Source: Margaritifera margaritifera (Eukaryota; Mollusca; Bivalvia; Unionida; Margaritiferidae). From it: 64,000 nucleotides of DNA. The translations under genes were made by a program, and so were the position numbers. The DNA is taken from positions 6,975,501 through 7,039,500 of the forward strand of contig JAQPZY010001684.1 of NCBI GenBank assembly GCA_029931535.1, read 5' to 3'. Under the pieces are notes generated by a model. That model saw only the letters and a list, made by a program, of their open reading frames with translations. It was not told the DNA's origin and did no database searches. Below are positions 23,351 to 36,838 of this stretch, piece by piece (within the stretch, counting starts at the first letter, position 1; every line of letters starts with the position of its first letter).

Positions 23351-23839
23351 CGGTATGCACTGTATGTAGGGTATTGTTGTCACTGCGAAAAGCAACATGT
23401 TGGTGAAATTGAAAGAAATATACACTTTAAAACTAAGGGAAATTTTACTGATATATGACCGCAGAGACAAATTAAGAGCTGTTTAAACATTTTACAAACT
23501 ATAGTAAGGATCAGCTGAGTGTGACTTGCATTTAGCACAATATCCGCTGGTCTAAAGAGGCTAGACGAAAAAAGAGAACAAGTTTGGATTAATCTTTTAG
23601 AAGCTGAAATTTATTTTGAAATTTCACCGATGGGGTAACCTCCACTTTAGTGCTCCTGTTACTTATCATAATTTCGCACTAAGCACTGTGCGAGATCGTT
23701 GATATAGATTCTATTTCTCTATCTATTTTAAGGTAAGAATTATGTTAAATTGTAAATATTCAAAATAAGAATAAATACATTTATTTATTCCTTGGAATTA
23801 AAAACATGTACATGCACATTAGATTTCCCATCTTGTCAT

Positions 23840-24020
23840 CACATTAACTATTTGTTTCACGTATCATTGGATAACGTGCATACATTCGTGCATTCCCATT
23901 GCTGTTATTTACATATGAATAGATCATATGAATACTGCAGCGACCTTAAGAGAGGGTCATAAGGATTCCCACTCTTATTCCGGAAGCCACAGACCTATAA
24001 ATGCTGTACTTGACTGAATT
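23840..24020. repeat. dispersed repeat R3, copy 3 (weak)
   Basis: Shares with 9830-10000 the order of a gtgcatac motif, ttacatatg, an aactgcaYtgacctt-like block and ttattccggaag. Divergence is high. Confidence 0.35.
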
Positions 24021-25000
24021 ACTTTATCATTGTTGCTCTATTAGCGTAGCATTTATAAACAAAAATTCCATTTTAACACACTAAAGACACGTGAGTCATT
24101 ATTTTTAGTTAATATTTTTCCTTTAATATAAAACACGTAACTGAGCTGCTCAAATTATGTTCTTAGTGGCGGATGTAGTATTCTTACTTGATCGAAGTCA
24201 AAGTACTTAAATATTAGTGTAGTATTACAAAATCTTGTCATTTATTACTTCCTACAAATGAATGAAAAGTTCGATCATTTGTATTATTGATTATCCAAAA
24301 CCTAAAACTACCTGTAAATGTCTCAAGACCCTCGTTGTTAATGTATAGATCAATTTATTAAATATGAAATAAATACTTCATTATGATGTATTCCTGAAAT
24401 GAGTACTGGTGTGTAAGCAGCAGAGATTATTAATTGTAGGGATATATCGCATTACCCGTGTCTGTCTGTACATCCGTCATATCTTGTTTAAGTTGTCCGT
24501 TAAGGCCACGGTGGTTGAGCATCCGTGTTCAACTTCACATTTCTAACTTTTGTAAAAAAAAAAAAAAAAAGACCCCCACGTTTTAGGGAAAGGAAGTCGT
24601 GCATAAACACTATTAAGGACATAAGTATTTCAAGTAAGCTGCAAGGATGTGTAGTTCTTTGGGTCCACATTAATATCAAGAACCTTCAATATCATGAACA
24701 CTTCCACGCCTACACACACACTTCTGTGCCCCTCCCCGCCCACACACACACTTCTGCGCCTCCCCCCCCCCCCCGCCTACACACACAAACTTCCACTCCC
24801 ACCCCCCACAATATCCGTAGTTGAGTGAGAGACGTTGAATATAATTATAAACATTGCATTAGGTCTGAGGCAAGTTCGAGCGAATCCGGTTGTACGAGTC
24901 GACGACATTCGAGTAGAGAGAGAGAGAGCAAAACAATCTCAGTGGTGGTGGTAGTATAATACTCATTTAATATAAATAGTTCGGAAACTAATACATGTTA
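24020..25000. other. non-coding stretch, low-complexity C-rich block
   Basis: No gene recognised. An A17 run at 24554-24570 is followed at 24700-24815 by three diverged copies of a block like cctacacacacacttctgcg with poly-C spacers. Confidence 0.5.
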
Positions 25001-25005
25001 AACGG

Positions 25006-25022
25006 TTATTATTATTATTATT

Positions 25023-25082
<60 letters not shown>
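25006..25082. repeat. (ATT)n(ATC)n trinucleotide repeat
   Basis: A short ATT tract passing into about 60 bp of ATC. Reading frames across it give poly-Tyr/poly-His and are not taken as genes. Confidence 0.97.
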
Positions 25083-25264
25083 TTCCTCCTTCTCATCGTT
25101 ATCGTCATCACAACAAATTAATAAAACACATCACACCACGCTATTATTTCCATTACTATCTGTGTTGCTTCTTATGAAATGTTAACGCCCCTTTGCTGAA
25201 AGCATTATCCTTGAAGACGAATGGTCAAACAAAATAGTGTCTCTTTTATATGACTATATAACGC

Positions 25265-25268
<4 letters not shown>

Positions 25269-25339
<71 letters not shown>
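25269..25339. repeat. (GA)n microsatellite
   Basis: Uninterrupted GA tract, about 70 bp. Confidence 0.97.
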
Positions 25340-25343
<4 letters not shown>

Positions 25344-25560
25344 TAATTGATGGAACAATTTCAAATATATGAAATCTGTCATGCCTGAAATTCTTATTTT
25401 TACTTTCTTTCTTTATGACAGTTCCGGATTTTTCCCATTCACCCCAAAATGTGGTCCTTTGCATTCCATCCGTTGTTATAATGAATAAGTTTCTTGGCAG
25501 ATTCATAAAATTTCAAAACTTCTATTTTGTCTTCTAACCCCCTCCTCCCCGCGCACTTTT

Positions 25561-25652
25561 ATATCACGTCGTGCTTCAACAATACTGTGGAAGACAATCT
25601 TGAAATATATCACGTCGTGCTTCAACAATACTGTGGAAGACAATCTTGAGAT
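25561..25652. repeat. 46-bp tandem duplication
   Basis: atatcacgtcgtgcttcaac followed by aatactgtggaagacaatct occurs twice, 46 bp apart, without a mismatch over more than 40 bp, so the duplication is recent. Confidence 0.95.
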
Positions 25653-26230
25653 ATGGTTTTCTTTGAACTCTGAGCTTTCTAACGTTCCATTCTGAAGCTA
25701 CGTTTTCTGTTACTGTTAAGTACCTCATACAGACATAAGATAACTACACAAGAATATTTTATGAAATTTTGTTTAGTGTTTACTTCAGAGCACCGACGTC
25801 TGTTAATTATTCTCAGTATGTGCGCTCACTGTACAAATATAACAGAAACTACCTATTTTAGTAGCTCCAATACGAAATAATTTGTCTTCTCCATGTTGTA
25901 ACACTGACCGCAAATAAACTGATGTAATTTACTTGATAAAAATGTAAAATGGAATATGTTGGACAAACACTTCAAAAGTTTCTAAGTTTCATATAAAAAA
26001 ATTGTATGGATCCTCAGTTCTGCTCTAATGTTTCAGGACAAATAAGCACTCTTTACGTGATTTTTCTTTCATGCCAATCAATATTGTGTCTAAAAAGATG
26101 AACAGACTGACTAAAGAAAGTTACTGGATTCATCGGTTAGATATTTTGTAACCAATGGCCTTAATACTAAGGCTTAATACTAAGGCATTATATAAAATTG
26201 TATACAATTATAATAAAAGAAATGATATGT

Positions 26231-26233
<3 letters not shown>

Positions 26234-26305
<72 letters not shown>

Positions 26306-26314
26306 GTATGTATG
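26234..26314. repeat. (AT)n(TATG)n compound microsatellite
   Basis: About 60 bp of AT followed by five TATG units. Confidence 0.97.
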
Positions 26315-26599
26315 ACTGCTTGTCTCTATATTGTAATTTCACTGATTCAGTTTTCATTTAGAGACTCATGTATCTTTCTGATCCAGTTATACATATGAGA
26401 TTGTTATGATAATGCATATCATTTAATGACGTTATGTAAATGACCTAATTGTTTATAAATATATAGACGTCATCCGTTTCTTTCATAATATTTTGTGCCC
26501 GAAGAAGCATACAGTAAATGTGAAATTAGTCGCACAAATTTATACATACGTGTGTATTTGTAAGTGTATGTGCATGCACACATATACGTACAGAGATTA

Positions 26600-26639
26600 A
26601 CTGTATTTAATCCATGCACTCCTCCATGTCGAACAACTG

Positions 26640-26721
<82 letters not shown>

Positions 26722-27030
26722 TACACACACACATTTAGTTTGATAATATACGCTATATAATACCTAAATCGAATCATCCGAACAGAAGATAATTTATATA
26801 TTGTTATTTCTTCGTTAACATGTGGAGTACAAATGAGTTTCACCTTAACGTAATATGTGACCCATTAACATACTTCTGCAACGTGTGTGGTTGGATATGG
26901 CGAGTTGTGGTTAAATACTTCCTTCTTAGATAAAACAAATGATAAGTGTATTTATTTCAAGGTTTGTTATGGCCTAGTACTAAAACAGTACTAACTTAAT
27001 TGATAACGATATGGGCATACAGATATTCTA
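26600..27030. repeat. dispersed duplication D1, copy 1
   Basis: Matches 28262-28605 in the same orientation. It includes an upstream ccatgcac block, the (TC)n tract (26643-26704), then gtttgataatatac, gaatcatccgaacagaagat, ttccttcttagataaaac, and a self-complementary block tagtactaaaacagtacta. The downstream edge is near 27025. No coding similarity. Confidence 0.8.
26643..26730. repeat. (TC)n(CA)n compound microsatellite
   Basis: About 62 bp of TC followed by CA units with a TA interruption. Confidence 0.97.
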
Positions 27031-27192
27031 GAGAGATAAGAACTGTACTATCTTGACAAATACCTTCATTCAAATGTTTTGATTACGTGTGTGATCATGT
27101 GTATTTTCGGGGGATTTTCAGAAAATGCCTCATGAGCGACACGGTGTTTATCTAAGATGGGGCCATTTCAAACAGTGCGATCATCTATCTGC

Positions 27193-27300
<108 letters not shown>

Positions 27301-27458
27301 TCTCACGCTGCTAGAAGTGAAATCTGTAAAATGGAAGAAGATAACTCTAACGACAGATACAGAAATCAGTTATCAGTTTCATGAGTCACAAAATGTTTTC
27401 AACAGCAATTATTTGTTTACTTTTATAGAACATCAATCTACAAAAGAACGCATAGAAT

Positions 27459-27657
27459 CAGTGGCGGCGCGAGGGTTTGGGCACCCGGGGGCAATGTTCT
27501 TTAATGGCTTCCCACACACAGACACACAGGCACCCGGTGGCAATGCCCCTACTTTGGCACAGAGAACAGTTTTTATGTCAGTTACCAACCTCCACCCCCC
27601 TCCCGCATCTAAGCCCTGACACCATGGGCTTAGATGCGTGGGTGGGGTGGGAGGTTG
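27459..27657. repeat. GC-rich relic with 30-bp hairpin
   Basis: 27459 begins cagtggcggcgcgaggg, the form of many hAT-type transposon ends. At 27586-27616 a C-rich arm (caacctccac...taagccc) pairs with 27626-27657 (gggcttagatg...gaggttg) around a nine-base loop. No matching right end or target duplication was identified. Confidence 0.5.
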
Positions 27658-28261
27658 AATATAAGTTGTACCAATTTACGTGTACTCCAATATGATATTG
27701 CGATTTCCTATCTTTCTCTGCACGTCATTTTATGTTGCTGTTTGTTTTTATTTATGCCTATGTGCATGTCACTATAATTGTTTTTATGTAAGCCTATGTA
27801 TATGTCACCATAACGTAAGACAAACGGGAAAACCGTACTTAGCCATCACAATTTGTAGTTACGTCCTATTGCCACAAGGGCGATTTTTAAAATGTGAAAT
27901 CACGACATCACAATATTCTTGACAGTCCGATCAGAAAAAAAAAGACATTAAAAATGTTTTAAACAACATCAACAAAAAAACAAAAAAACAAAACAAAACA
28001 AGAGTAAGCATAAAAAGAACGGCACGGTTCACAGGATAACACTAAAAATGCAAAGAGAAGTCACCCTACAAACGTTATCTTTCGTACCAGCAATGTATCG
28101 ACACTCCATAAAAGCTCATTAAGTTAATTTATAACCAAAGTCGAAATGATGCAAGCAATCCATGCCCGACTCAGTAACAATATCGAAGCATGGGCAGGCA
28201 AACGATGTTCATTCATCAGATGTTCAAACGCTTAAGTTCAACAGCGATATCGGCTCAACAC

Positions 28262-28290
28262 AGCTGTAATTAAACCATGCACCCATACCA

Positions 28291-28321
<31 letters not shown>

Positions 28322-28605
28322 GATAATATACACTGTATATCTACGTCGAATCATCCGAACAGAAGATACTTTGTATATGCTTTAATTCTTCTTGAACATG
28401 TTGAGTACCAACGAGTTTCAACTTAATGTAATGTGTGACCCCTTAAGATACTTGTGCAGCGTGTGTGTTTTGATATGGTGAATTGTGCTTAAATACTTCC
28501 TTCTTAGATAAAACAATTGATCAGTGTATTCATATCATGGTCTGTTATGGCCTAGTACTAAAACAGTACTAACATAACTGATAAAGACATGAGCATACAG
28601 CTGTG
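28262..28605. repeat. dispersed duplication D1, copy 2
   Basis: Second copy of the block at 26600-27030. The (TC)n tract (28290-28317) is much shorter and has no CA tail. Several substitutions separate the copies outside the tract. Confidence 0.8.
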
Positions 28606-28974
28606 TGAAGATCTGGTAAATGGATGTCGTTTGCCAGTTTGCGCTTCGATATTTTGAATGCGATAGGCATTGATTTTCGCACCATTAATTGGCACTTTAT
28701 TATGACCAAACGGTATAAAATACAAATGCTGTTTTTGAACGCAAAAAAAATATACAGTTATATTTACCACTTGTATTTCCTGTTGTAATTTGCGCGGTTC
28801 CCAGATGTCACATTATTTTGAAGATAATATTTTGCGGTTCCAGTTCTTCTCGTTTTCCTTCGTAAATTTCGCAACAATAAAAGCACGCAAATGGTATACC
28901 TGAGTATTTCATGTAAACGAATTGTCAGAATATTACTGCGAATATGGAAAGTTGTAAAGCAGAGCCATGAGGTG

Positions 28975-28975
<1 letters not shown>

Positions 28976-29052
<77 letters not shown>
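28976..29052. repeat. (TA)n(TG)n compound microsatellite
   Basis: About 48 bp of TA followed by about 28 bp of TG. Confidence 0.97.
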
Positions 29053-29055
<3 letters not shown>

Positions 29056-29059
29056 CTGA

Positions 29060-32000
29060 TAATATGTATGTATAACATTTGTGACTTAGATCCATTCCGT
29101 TTTCAACAATTATAGTTTTCCATCAATATCTTTGCTTACCAAAAGTATATTTGTATTTCCTCATAAATTAAGAATATGATCTATTTTCACTTTAGCATGG
29201 ATAGTCACTGAAGATTTGATAATTGTTATTCACTAGTGAAGGCTAAAAATTCTGTAAAAAAAAGACCCCCCACCCCCTCTTTTTCTGCCAAGAACGGTAG
29301 GTGTTCCTTGTTGTGGATGCCACATTAACATTCATTATACGCTTTCGTCAAAGTCGCATTTAGTTGTTTGAACACTGACTACTGGATACATCAGCACGTA
29401 TCCAGCTTCCTGGTTTGCCAAAGATATGCGTTTATTTGAAAAATACGACAGGAACTCGACGTAGAGATTGTAAATGTACTAAATTTGGCACAACCAAACG
29501 GAGGCGTATCTCCAACTTTGCATTGTGTATTTTGCACTATTTCGCCGCAGCGCAGATTAGCGCAGTTGGGCATGCTTTGTCAGTCTAAGCAATACTATTT
29601 GGTTCTGAATGAAAGAAAATATTATTTGCATAACTTATTACTCTCATTTCTATTGGAAAATATTTCTTTTTATTTGAAGATAATGAGAAAAGAGTTATTT
29701 CCTTAGTCACTTATTTGAATGTAAAACTATATTTTCTCTTAAGCAAATTTCTTTGTGCGTTTTTTTTTTAAGGGACTCTTACCTGTCTGCCACCTCTCAA
29801 CATTATGCTAATCGAGGCTACGGTTTAGTTTCTCTTTGGTTGGTAAACAAACTATTCTCATGTGGCGAGCTCGCTTCTCTCCACCTTAAATTGCTTGCAG
29901 TAGGCACTGTTTTGTTTTAAATAAAAATCTCAAATCTTATGGCAAATAACAGTCTTTGCAGATGCACAGGATGTGTTTTTCTCTAAATGAATGGAATCTA
30001 GTTGATCGGAATGCAAATATGAAAGATGTTTATTTTGTCTTGTCTCGATCAATCAGACTTTCACTTGGTTCCGTGTGATCTCCGCCATAAGAGGACCTCT
30101 TCTTTGGTACAGATGGCACGGAACCGAGACAAAGGTCTGGTTTAATGAGATTATATTTGGTCACACTATGTCGTTCAAACCAGACTATTGCGTGAAATCA
30201 GAAGCTGCATTCGCGATAACCTTTCTTGTTCGTCTCAGACACGTTCTCGGCATCTCGAACGACGAGAACAGGACTCGTCTGAGCGACACTCTTAAATGCC
30301 AAAAAAAACAAAACAAATGTAAATATGGCGGATTAAGTAGACTATCAGAGCAAGTGGCTATTTTCGATGGGCTAAGTGACTTGATGGAGGTTAAAATGCT
30401 AACATTTTCCACAATAAGAAAGTACTAATAATTACTCACTGTGTCTAAGGGAATTGTGGCGGAGTGCACTGGAAGTTTTCAATGGATTATTAAAGTAATT
30501 TTTATAGCCCAAAACACGATGCTTGATGTTATTGTCAAAACTACATGCATTGCAGGCGGCAATCTGTGCCATATATACGACACGTTCTGCGATAAATATA
30601 TAAAACTACAACAGTGTGTACTTATGCTATTTACCTAACTATTGTTGATATGGAGGATCACAAATGGGTAATACTTTAATATTGACCTTATTGAACGAGT
30701 TTCAGAAATTAAATATGAAATCATTGCCCATTTGAGATTCTGTTATCACATATTTTATATTTTGAGTGGAAAAAAATCTAAATAGAAAAAAGCAAATGAT
30801 TTTCGGTATTTCATTTAATTCTGGCTCAGACTTTGCACTTTTCAATCATTGCGGGTGAAAAAATAGTCCCAGATGCGAGTTGAAGCAATATTAAACAATT
30901 CGATAACAAATAACATTTAGAAGTATTTTTTCTTCAAAATACAAATTACAATTCATAGAGCAACTGTCCTGCCAATCAATAGAACATTGGATACGGACAA
31001 CATCTTTTTTCAACAACACTGGATCTCAGATGGAAATTTCTGGGTGGTCACATGGTTCATTCTGTCAGGTCAGCTAGAGTAGTTGAGGCGCCATATATAC
31101 ATGCATTTCGATGAGACTATTTACATCGTTTCCGCTGAAAAGTGTGTCGATATCACCATGGAAATTCACCGCAGATGTAGTATTGGATATGGCAGAAGAA
31201 ATAACATACCAGTTGTTGGTTATCTGTCTTAAGGGACGATGCAGAAATGTAGTGCTGTTGCCGAGAATAGAGGACATATATCGGCGATGATTTGCCCTAA
31301 TATGGCTTTATTTATTCCCAGATTTAATGTTTTTGTGACCGGATATTTGCATCATTTGATCTGGAAGAATGCTGTGGTTGAATTACTTTTTGTCAGTTGC
31401 GAGACTTGCATTTGCCGACATTCTCTTCATAAAAGAGGTGTTTTATTACTCGTATAGGTTGACATTTTAACCATGCTTGTCCTTGTAGAGAGTTGTAGGG
31501 GCGAGGTGCAAAATCAATACCGCGTGGTAGCAGCAATATAAAGGGAACTGTCTACATTACAGTAGGCTGCCGGGCATTTCTCCGCGTAGGGTCAGTATCT
31601 TCGTGTTGGACATTGTGATAGATTTTCTCGGTTCTCCTCAATGTTGATTTGGCTACCGATTGTAAAGACAGTTGCCATATGTTTAATAAAAATGGTCGCG
31701 GAAGGCGGGGCAAGCAAAATTCCCACGGTCGCAGTCAATCAATAATCATAATACTCCGCAAGGATTTCATGGGTTTATTTTGGACCAATCATATTGACAG
31801 AAAATAATATGTTAATGTGTTGATATATCAGCAAAAATAAATCGCAAACACTATTTGTACAGTGTATCAACTATGTGATAAATAACAGATACTCGAGTGT
31901 TTCCTCTGCGGAAGGAAGTACTACGCTCAATCAAGAAACGTCGCTAACTATATAATAAGTTGTTAATTATTATCCTATAAAGTACAATTGCTTCTCCCAA

Positions 32001-33590
32001 ACATTACTTTGTATTTATACTGTTTATTTTCCCTAATATCATCAGTTTCCCATTGAAACATCTATCTGTAAGGGGGTGGATCTGTTTCGTTTAAACCATA
32101 TATATTTCAAACATTTTTAACTATATAAAGTACATAATATAAACATTGAATATGGGGGAAAAAAGTGAGTATCGAACTTAATTTAAGTATTCTTCAAACA
32201 GAAATAAAGCATTAGATACATATATTGGTACACTAAAGATACAATACACAAATCACATTCATTTGGAGTAGGTGAAGCTAATATACAATTGAAAATGTAT
32301 ATTCAAGTAACATAGTAACATATAACATGATATCATAGAGAATTTTACATAAGTGCTCATTTCAAATGAAATTTATGAAACGAATCGACTAATTTATATC
32401 TTTTGCAAAGCTTGGCAATAATAATATTGGCTTCTAATGATATGCATGTAGACTTCAAGATAATTTAAATCCAAGCGCATTCTAAGCTGTTAACTTCTAG
32501 AGTATCTCTTATATGTGATGGAATGGTTTCCTTTACATACATAATTACTCTACCCCCATATCTATCTCGATGACACCAGAAAGGTTCTTGTATCCGTCAA
32601 ACAGACTATCATAATTTCTTATGTTGTCGCATAGCCGAAATTCTGTGAGCACGAGTATATCAAATGTATTTAATTTTGAATAATGCTTGGAACGTTAAGA
32701 CGGACAATATATATTTCAATAGGACTCAATACTTATGTAGTACATCATATTTATTATTATCTTGTGCCATAGATGCATTAGATGAACTGCTGTCTGGGCC
32801 GTAGTTAGTTTTAATATCAACTGCTCGTAATAGTATTAATTTAAACTATATAAAAGCACTTTTGACAATGGCTACTTCTGAAATAGAATCTTCAGCACAG
32901 TGAAGTGAATCTAAGTACATTGCATTCTGAACGTTAAAAATACAAATGAAATTTTAAAAAAATATGGGTAAGTACATATTACATACAATCTAATTAAAAT
33001 CGATATCTCCGATATAACCGAGATCTGACAGGCATCGATACAAGTTCATGTTCTGTTGACCTTTGGAATTCATAAAATGATAGTATCAATTCATTCGACT
33101 GAATAAATATCGAAGTTGCTGTTACATTCCTGTTACTTATATACATAATGTAATAAAAGCAAAGCAAGTAAGTATGACTATTTATTTCCACTGAGAACTC
33201 GCGTCAGCATATCATTAGCGCTAGGGTCGAAATCAAAACAATGATCTGTTTTGTAAAGTTTAAATCAATAAACACTTGTGATAAATACTTGAAAATCTGC
33301 AACACATATATACCGAAAAGCAGCTTGGTCCTTAAAGCAGCACATGCGGAGATTGAATATACCTATACTTGATACATTGAAATACGTTGGTGCACCTTAC
33401 TCGTCTGATTAACATGCCTCCTTATTACAGCACATTCATGACCGCCTCCCCATTTCAGATGTTAGTTATCTCCCATTTCAGATGTTAGTTATCTCCCATT
33501 TCAGATGTTAGTTATTAAAGTCTCTCTGGCAAAACATAGATCTAATTACACTAGCAGGTTCTTGTATTAGTTCGTCCCTTCTCCTACAGA
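29060..33590. other. 4.5-kb stretch without recognised gene
   Basis: AT-rich single-copy-looking sequence. Short open frames (for example 30075-30428 plus and 31074-31277 minus) resemble nothing I know. The region 30065-30290 is locally GC-richer and contains nested inverted repeats (ggttccgtg/cacggaacc, gttctcg/cgagaac, ctcagac/gtctgag). At 33465-33515 a 23-bp unit tcccatttcagatgttagtt occurs three times in tandem. Confidence 0.45.
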
Positions 33591-33596
33591 TCTGGC

Positions 33597-35379
33597 TGTA
33601 AGGGTGCAAATTTCTGTCGATCTATAAAGAGAACATTAACTTGGACAGAGAACAATTAATTAGATTTATGAGGACAGGGTGCGTATTGAATCGCTATGCT
33701 GCGGTCTGTGTTGTGAGAGGAACCGATTTTTAATTAAGCATTCGTTTATTTAACAGTCAGAGAAACTGGAAGGGAAAAGGTTAACTCAATCTTTGTATCG
33801 AAAATGTCAGAGTTGAGATTGTCCAGAATCAGTTATTTGGAAATCTAGAGGGTCAGGATGACCGCAAATTTTGGCGCCTATTTATAAAAGGCAGTAGATA
33901 TATTTAATCCTGATTGGCTACGCTAAATAAGGGGCGTGTTTCCCAAACGAAATTTCATAGTTTTAATATGCCACATCGCAAAATTTAGTCAGTCTAAACT
34001 CCTGTAAGAGGAAGATATTTTTGGCTCCGAGATTGAATTTGCAAGAAATTATCTTGTAAAACAATAATCCAAGGGACTGGATGTCTGGAAAGTTGACGGA
34101 CACAATTCTGGCGGTAGAAGCGAGCAAGGCTTGAAAGCACAAGGTATTTGCGTCAATCTCATGTAATTCGTTGATACCAATATAATTATTTGCTTGAATT
34201 TATTTACTTATATTTGCATGAATTTATTTACATAAATTCGTAGATCAATTTCCTTGATATGAGTATAACTGTGTTTGAGTTCATTATCTGAATTCGTTTA
34301 ATGATCTTATATATAGGTTTGACAGATTGTTTGAATTTGTTGTCTTGAGTGTTATAGGAGTCATGTATTTTAAGAATTTCATGCATTACTTTAGTTGATA
34401 TGAGTATGAGAATCCGTGTGAATTCACCGATCTTAGATGATTTCATGTATGATAAAAACTTAAGGGCGTATCGACTGAAATTAACGTTGTTAAGCCATGA
34501 AGTGAGATTTCATGGACGCTAAAGACTTGAATGTGTGTATTCGCTGAAATTAACGTAGTTAAGCCATGTAATGAATTTCATTCATTCATTTGTATAATCG
34601 AGAACGGAACTATTATGTCTCGTGTGATGTTAATGTGAGTCAGCGATGAAATAGCCGTTCGGAAATACATTAATCTCATGAAACTAGGTTTGTTTGTTTA
34701 TGGCCTGCTGTGTTTGGCTTGACCAGATAGCCTTTGGTATCTGTTTGACTTCCGATAGGATGCTATCTGACATAACGAGAGTGGAGTAATGATCTATTCC
34801 CAGTAGGATATCGGACAGAAGATTTAGGTTGCTTCTCTGTTTATTTTGAAAGGGGAAATAGCTCCACTGACGTAATCCACTGACGTATCCACGTACCTAC
34901 GTATCTACATATCCACCTACCCACACAAAGTTTGAGGGCCGACAGAGGCAAGATAGTCAGAGTGAGAAGAAAGCGAAGGAACCAATTGAACAGGAGTGAA
35001 CAGGAGGAAACCAGGTTATGAAGCTGTACAAAGAAATGACTTCGATTGTTCACTCGATTAATTAATTCTATCATTTAAACAGATCGGCTATTTATATAAG
35101 TATATTTGTGTTTAAAATTCGGTGAATGATTTATTTCAAAAAGAAGTGTATCTTCCTACTGTAATGCATTATCACAGTTGTTTAATTAATTGATTAAATT
35201 GTTATATTTCATATACGGGTGCTCGTGTTATTCTGTTCTATATATCTGCTCAGATCTCTATTCATTCCATCTATAAGTTTCACAATTTATATTATTATTT
35301 ACTCGATCCGGGCAATAACACCGAGGTCGATCATCCTCTAGATAACGATAACCACAACCACCACCACCCCCACGCCACA
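33597..35379 (-). mobile_element. solo LTR, copy 2 (1,783 bp, TSD CTGGC)
   Basis: Inverted relative to copy 1. On the plus strand it begins TGTAAGGGTGCAAATTTC and ends CCCCACGCCACA, TG...CA. It is flanked by perfect 5-bp repeats CTGGC at 33592-33596 and 35380-35384. Homology with copy 1 runs through its whole length, with small indels. The CCAAT (33913-33917, reversed) and TATAAATA (33879-33886, reversed) pair is kept. Compared with copy 1, the promoter-distal end has a G/T-rich tract. No internal region or second LTR is present. The different target duplication shows an independent insertion. Confidence 0.88.
33879..33917 (-). promoter_or_regulatory. LTR core promoter, copy 2
   Basis: Minus-strand CCAAT (33917-33913) then TATAAATA (33886-33879), with the same order and near-identical spacing as in copies 1 and 3. 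Confidence 0.55.
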
Positions 35380-35649
35380 CTGGCCAAAACGGGAACTTAT
35401 AATTCTCTCCGCTTTTGCCTCCTGCCACAACTCATTTCTTTTTTGTCCTCGTGTATGTCACAATCTTGATGGTATCCTCCTCAGATACAGCAAGACTTTT
35501 GAGTGTATTTTTGAAATGCTGTTGGCACTTGCCACTCCAGATACTAGTTTAATTGTGATAGTTAAATTGGACATTTAGTAGCATGGACATTTAATATTTT
35601 GATTTGTTAAAAAAAAAGGTAGCCAACCAAAATTTGAGTTTGCAGCCAG

Positions 35650-35965
35650 AAGTTTGCGTCAGAAGCGGTTCTCGTCAACTGTTAGTGTGAAAGCTGAATT
35701 TTCCGAATTTGTTACAATGCACGCATTTTCCTCAATCTTAGTAACATTCATGTCGTTCTCCCGTGCTTGTAACACGTGCCTTTTAAATTCCAAATCTTGG
35801 GGTTTTTTTTGGCTGACCTTTCTTCTTATATGCTCATTCCACTTGCATGGCCCAATGTAGCTGGAATTGTGCTGTCCTTTTTCTTTCGTGCAATTTCTTC
35901 AAGGGCATACCGAAGAGCACCAGTGTGGTTACATGCCTCTCCTTCAATGCAAAAATTGAAACTGA
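35650..35965 (-). pseudogene. SWIM-type zinc-finger relic of a transposon-like protein
   Basis: Minus-strand reading near 35890-35955 gives CIEGEACNHTGALRYALEEI, which fits the C-x-x-x-C-x-H spacing and the following hydrophobic helix of SWIM zinc fingers. A neighbouring frame (35790-35870) then reads GPCKWNEHIRRKVSQKKPQ. This resembles the C-x-W-N-x-P-R-x-R-K block that usually follows in SWIM-domain proteins often linked to YqaJ-type nucleases in bivalve genomes. The two halves are in different frames and the second has further breaks. Identification is from motif recall. Confidence 0.5.
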
Positions 35966-36808
35966 AAATAAGTATTTCATGGTGTATTCTAATTATAAGA
36001 CAATATATCGTAATCACCAAACAATTCCATATATACATGTAGAGATACATCATTTATCCCGTAACTTGATAAATGTATCTTGATTAAACTCTGCATGCAG
36101 ATATTGAAACCCGTTCCTAATTACCTACTTTCACATAAACTATGATCGTTCTAATTATATCGGTGCATCAAATTAAATACCATGTACATTGGAAAGGAAA
36201 TTAATCTTTAAAAAGTTGAGAGTTGAATGTCAAGTCCACAATTAAAACGCAATTGTACCTAATAATTCATTCCAGGCGAACTCAGCCCCCCCCCCCCGTC
36301 CCATATTAAAATTACAGTTTCTAATTATTCTTTCTGTCATTCTTGTTTGTTAATTGACAATAATTTCTGCTACTCTTCCAAAATAGGGGGATGGCATGAT
36401 GTCGTACCTGTAATATCTTAGTTGAGTATGAAATGTTGCTTGTTCATCCGAAAATATAAAAAAATAAATGTATCATCTTGTTTTAATTCATGCTCCAATT
36501 TTTTATATTATTAAAATGAATGAAAATCACATACACTGCTGTACATTTACAGTTGCTTGAGTGTACTTTCCCAGTAACCTTTGACACGCAAACCCATGCA
36601 TCGTGGAATCACGTTGCATCTGACGATGTAGTGGCCGCATTCCTCAGAAATACTGTTATACTCCAGGTAGTGCACATGTCTGTCTTACAGATATACTTTC
36701 TATCTCACCTGACTTTTGCATTTCATTTTAAGCACTAGATAATTGTAAATGTCATTATCAGAAAACCCTGAAAAAGCTGAAACAACACTTGTCCATATTT
36801 CGGGAATT

Positions 36809-36838
36809 CCCCCCCCCCCCCCCCCCGGGGGGGGGGGG
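36809..36838. repeat. C18-G12 palindromic homopolymer pair
   Basis: A run of 18 C is followed directly by 12 G, flanked by ggaatt on the left and ttaggaatt on the right. It would form a strong hairpin. An assembly or sequencing artefact is possible. Confidence 0.9.

Noticed and set aside
30075..30428. 117-codon plus-strand frame
   Set aside because: It covers nested inverted repeats and ends in Lys/Asn-rich sequence; no motif is recognised.
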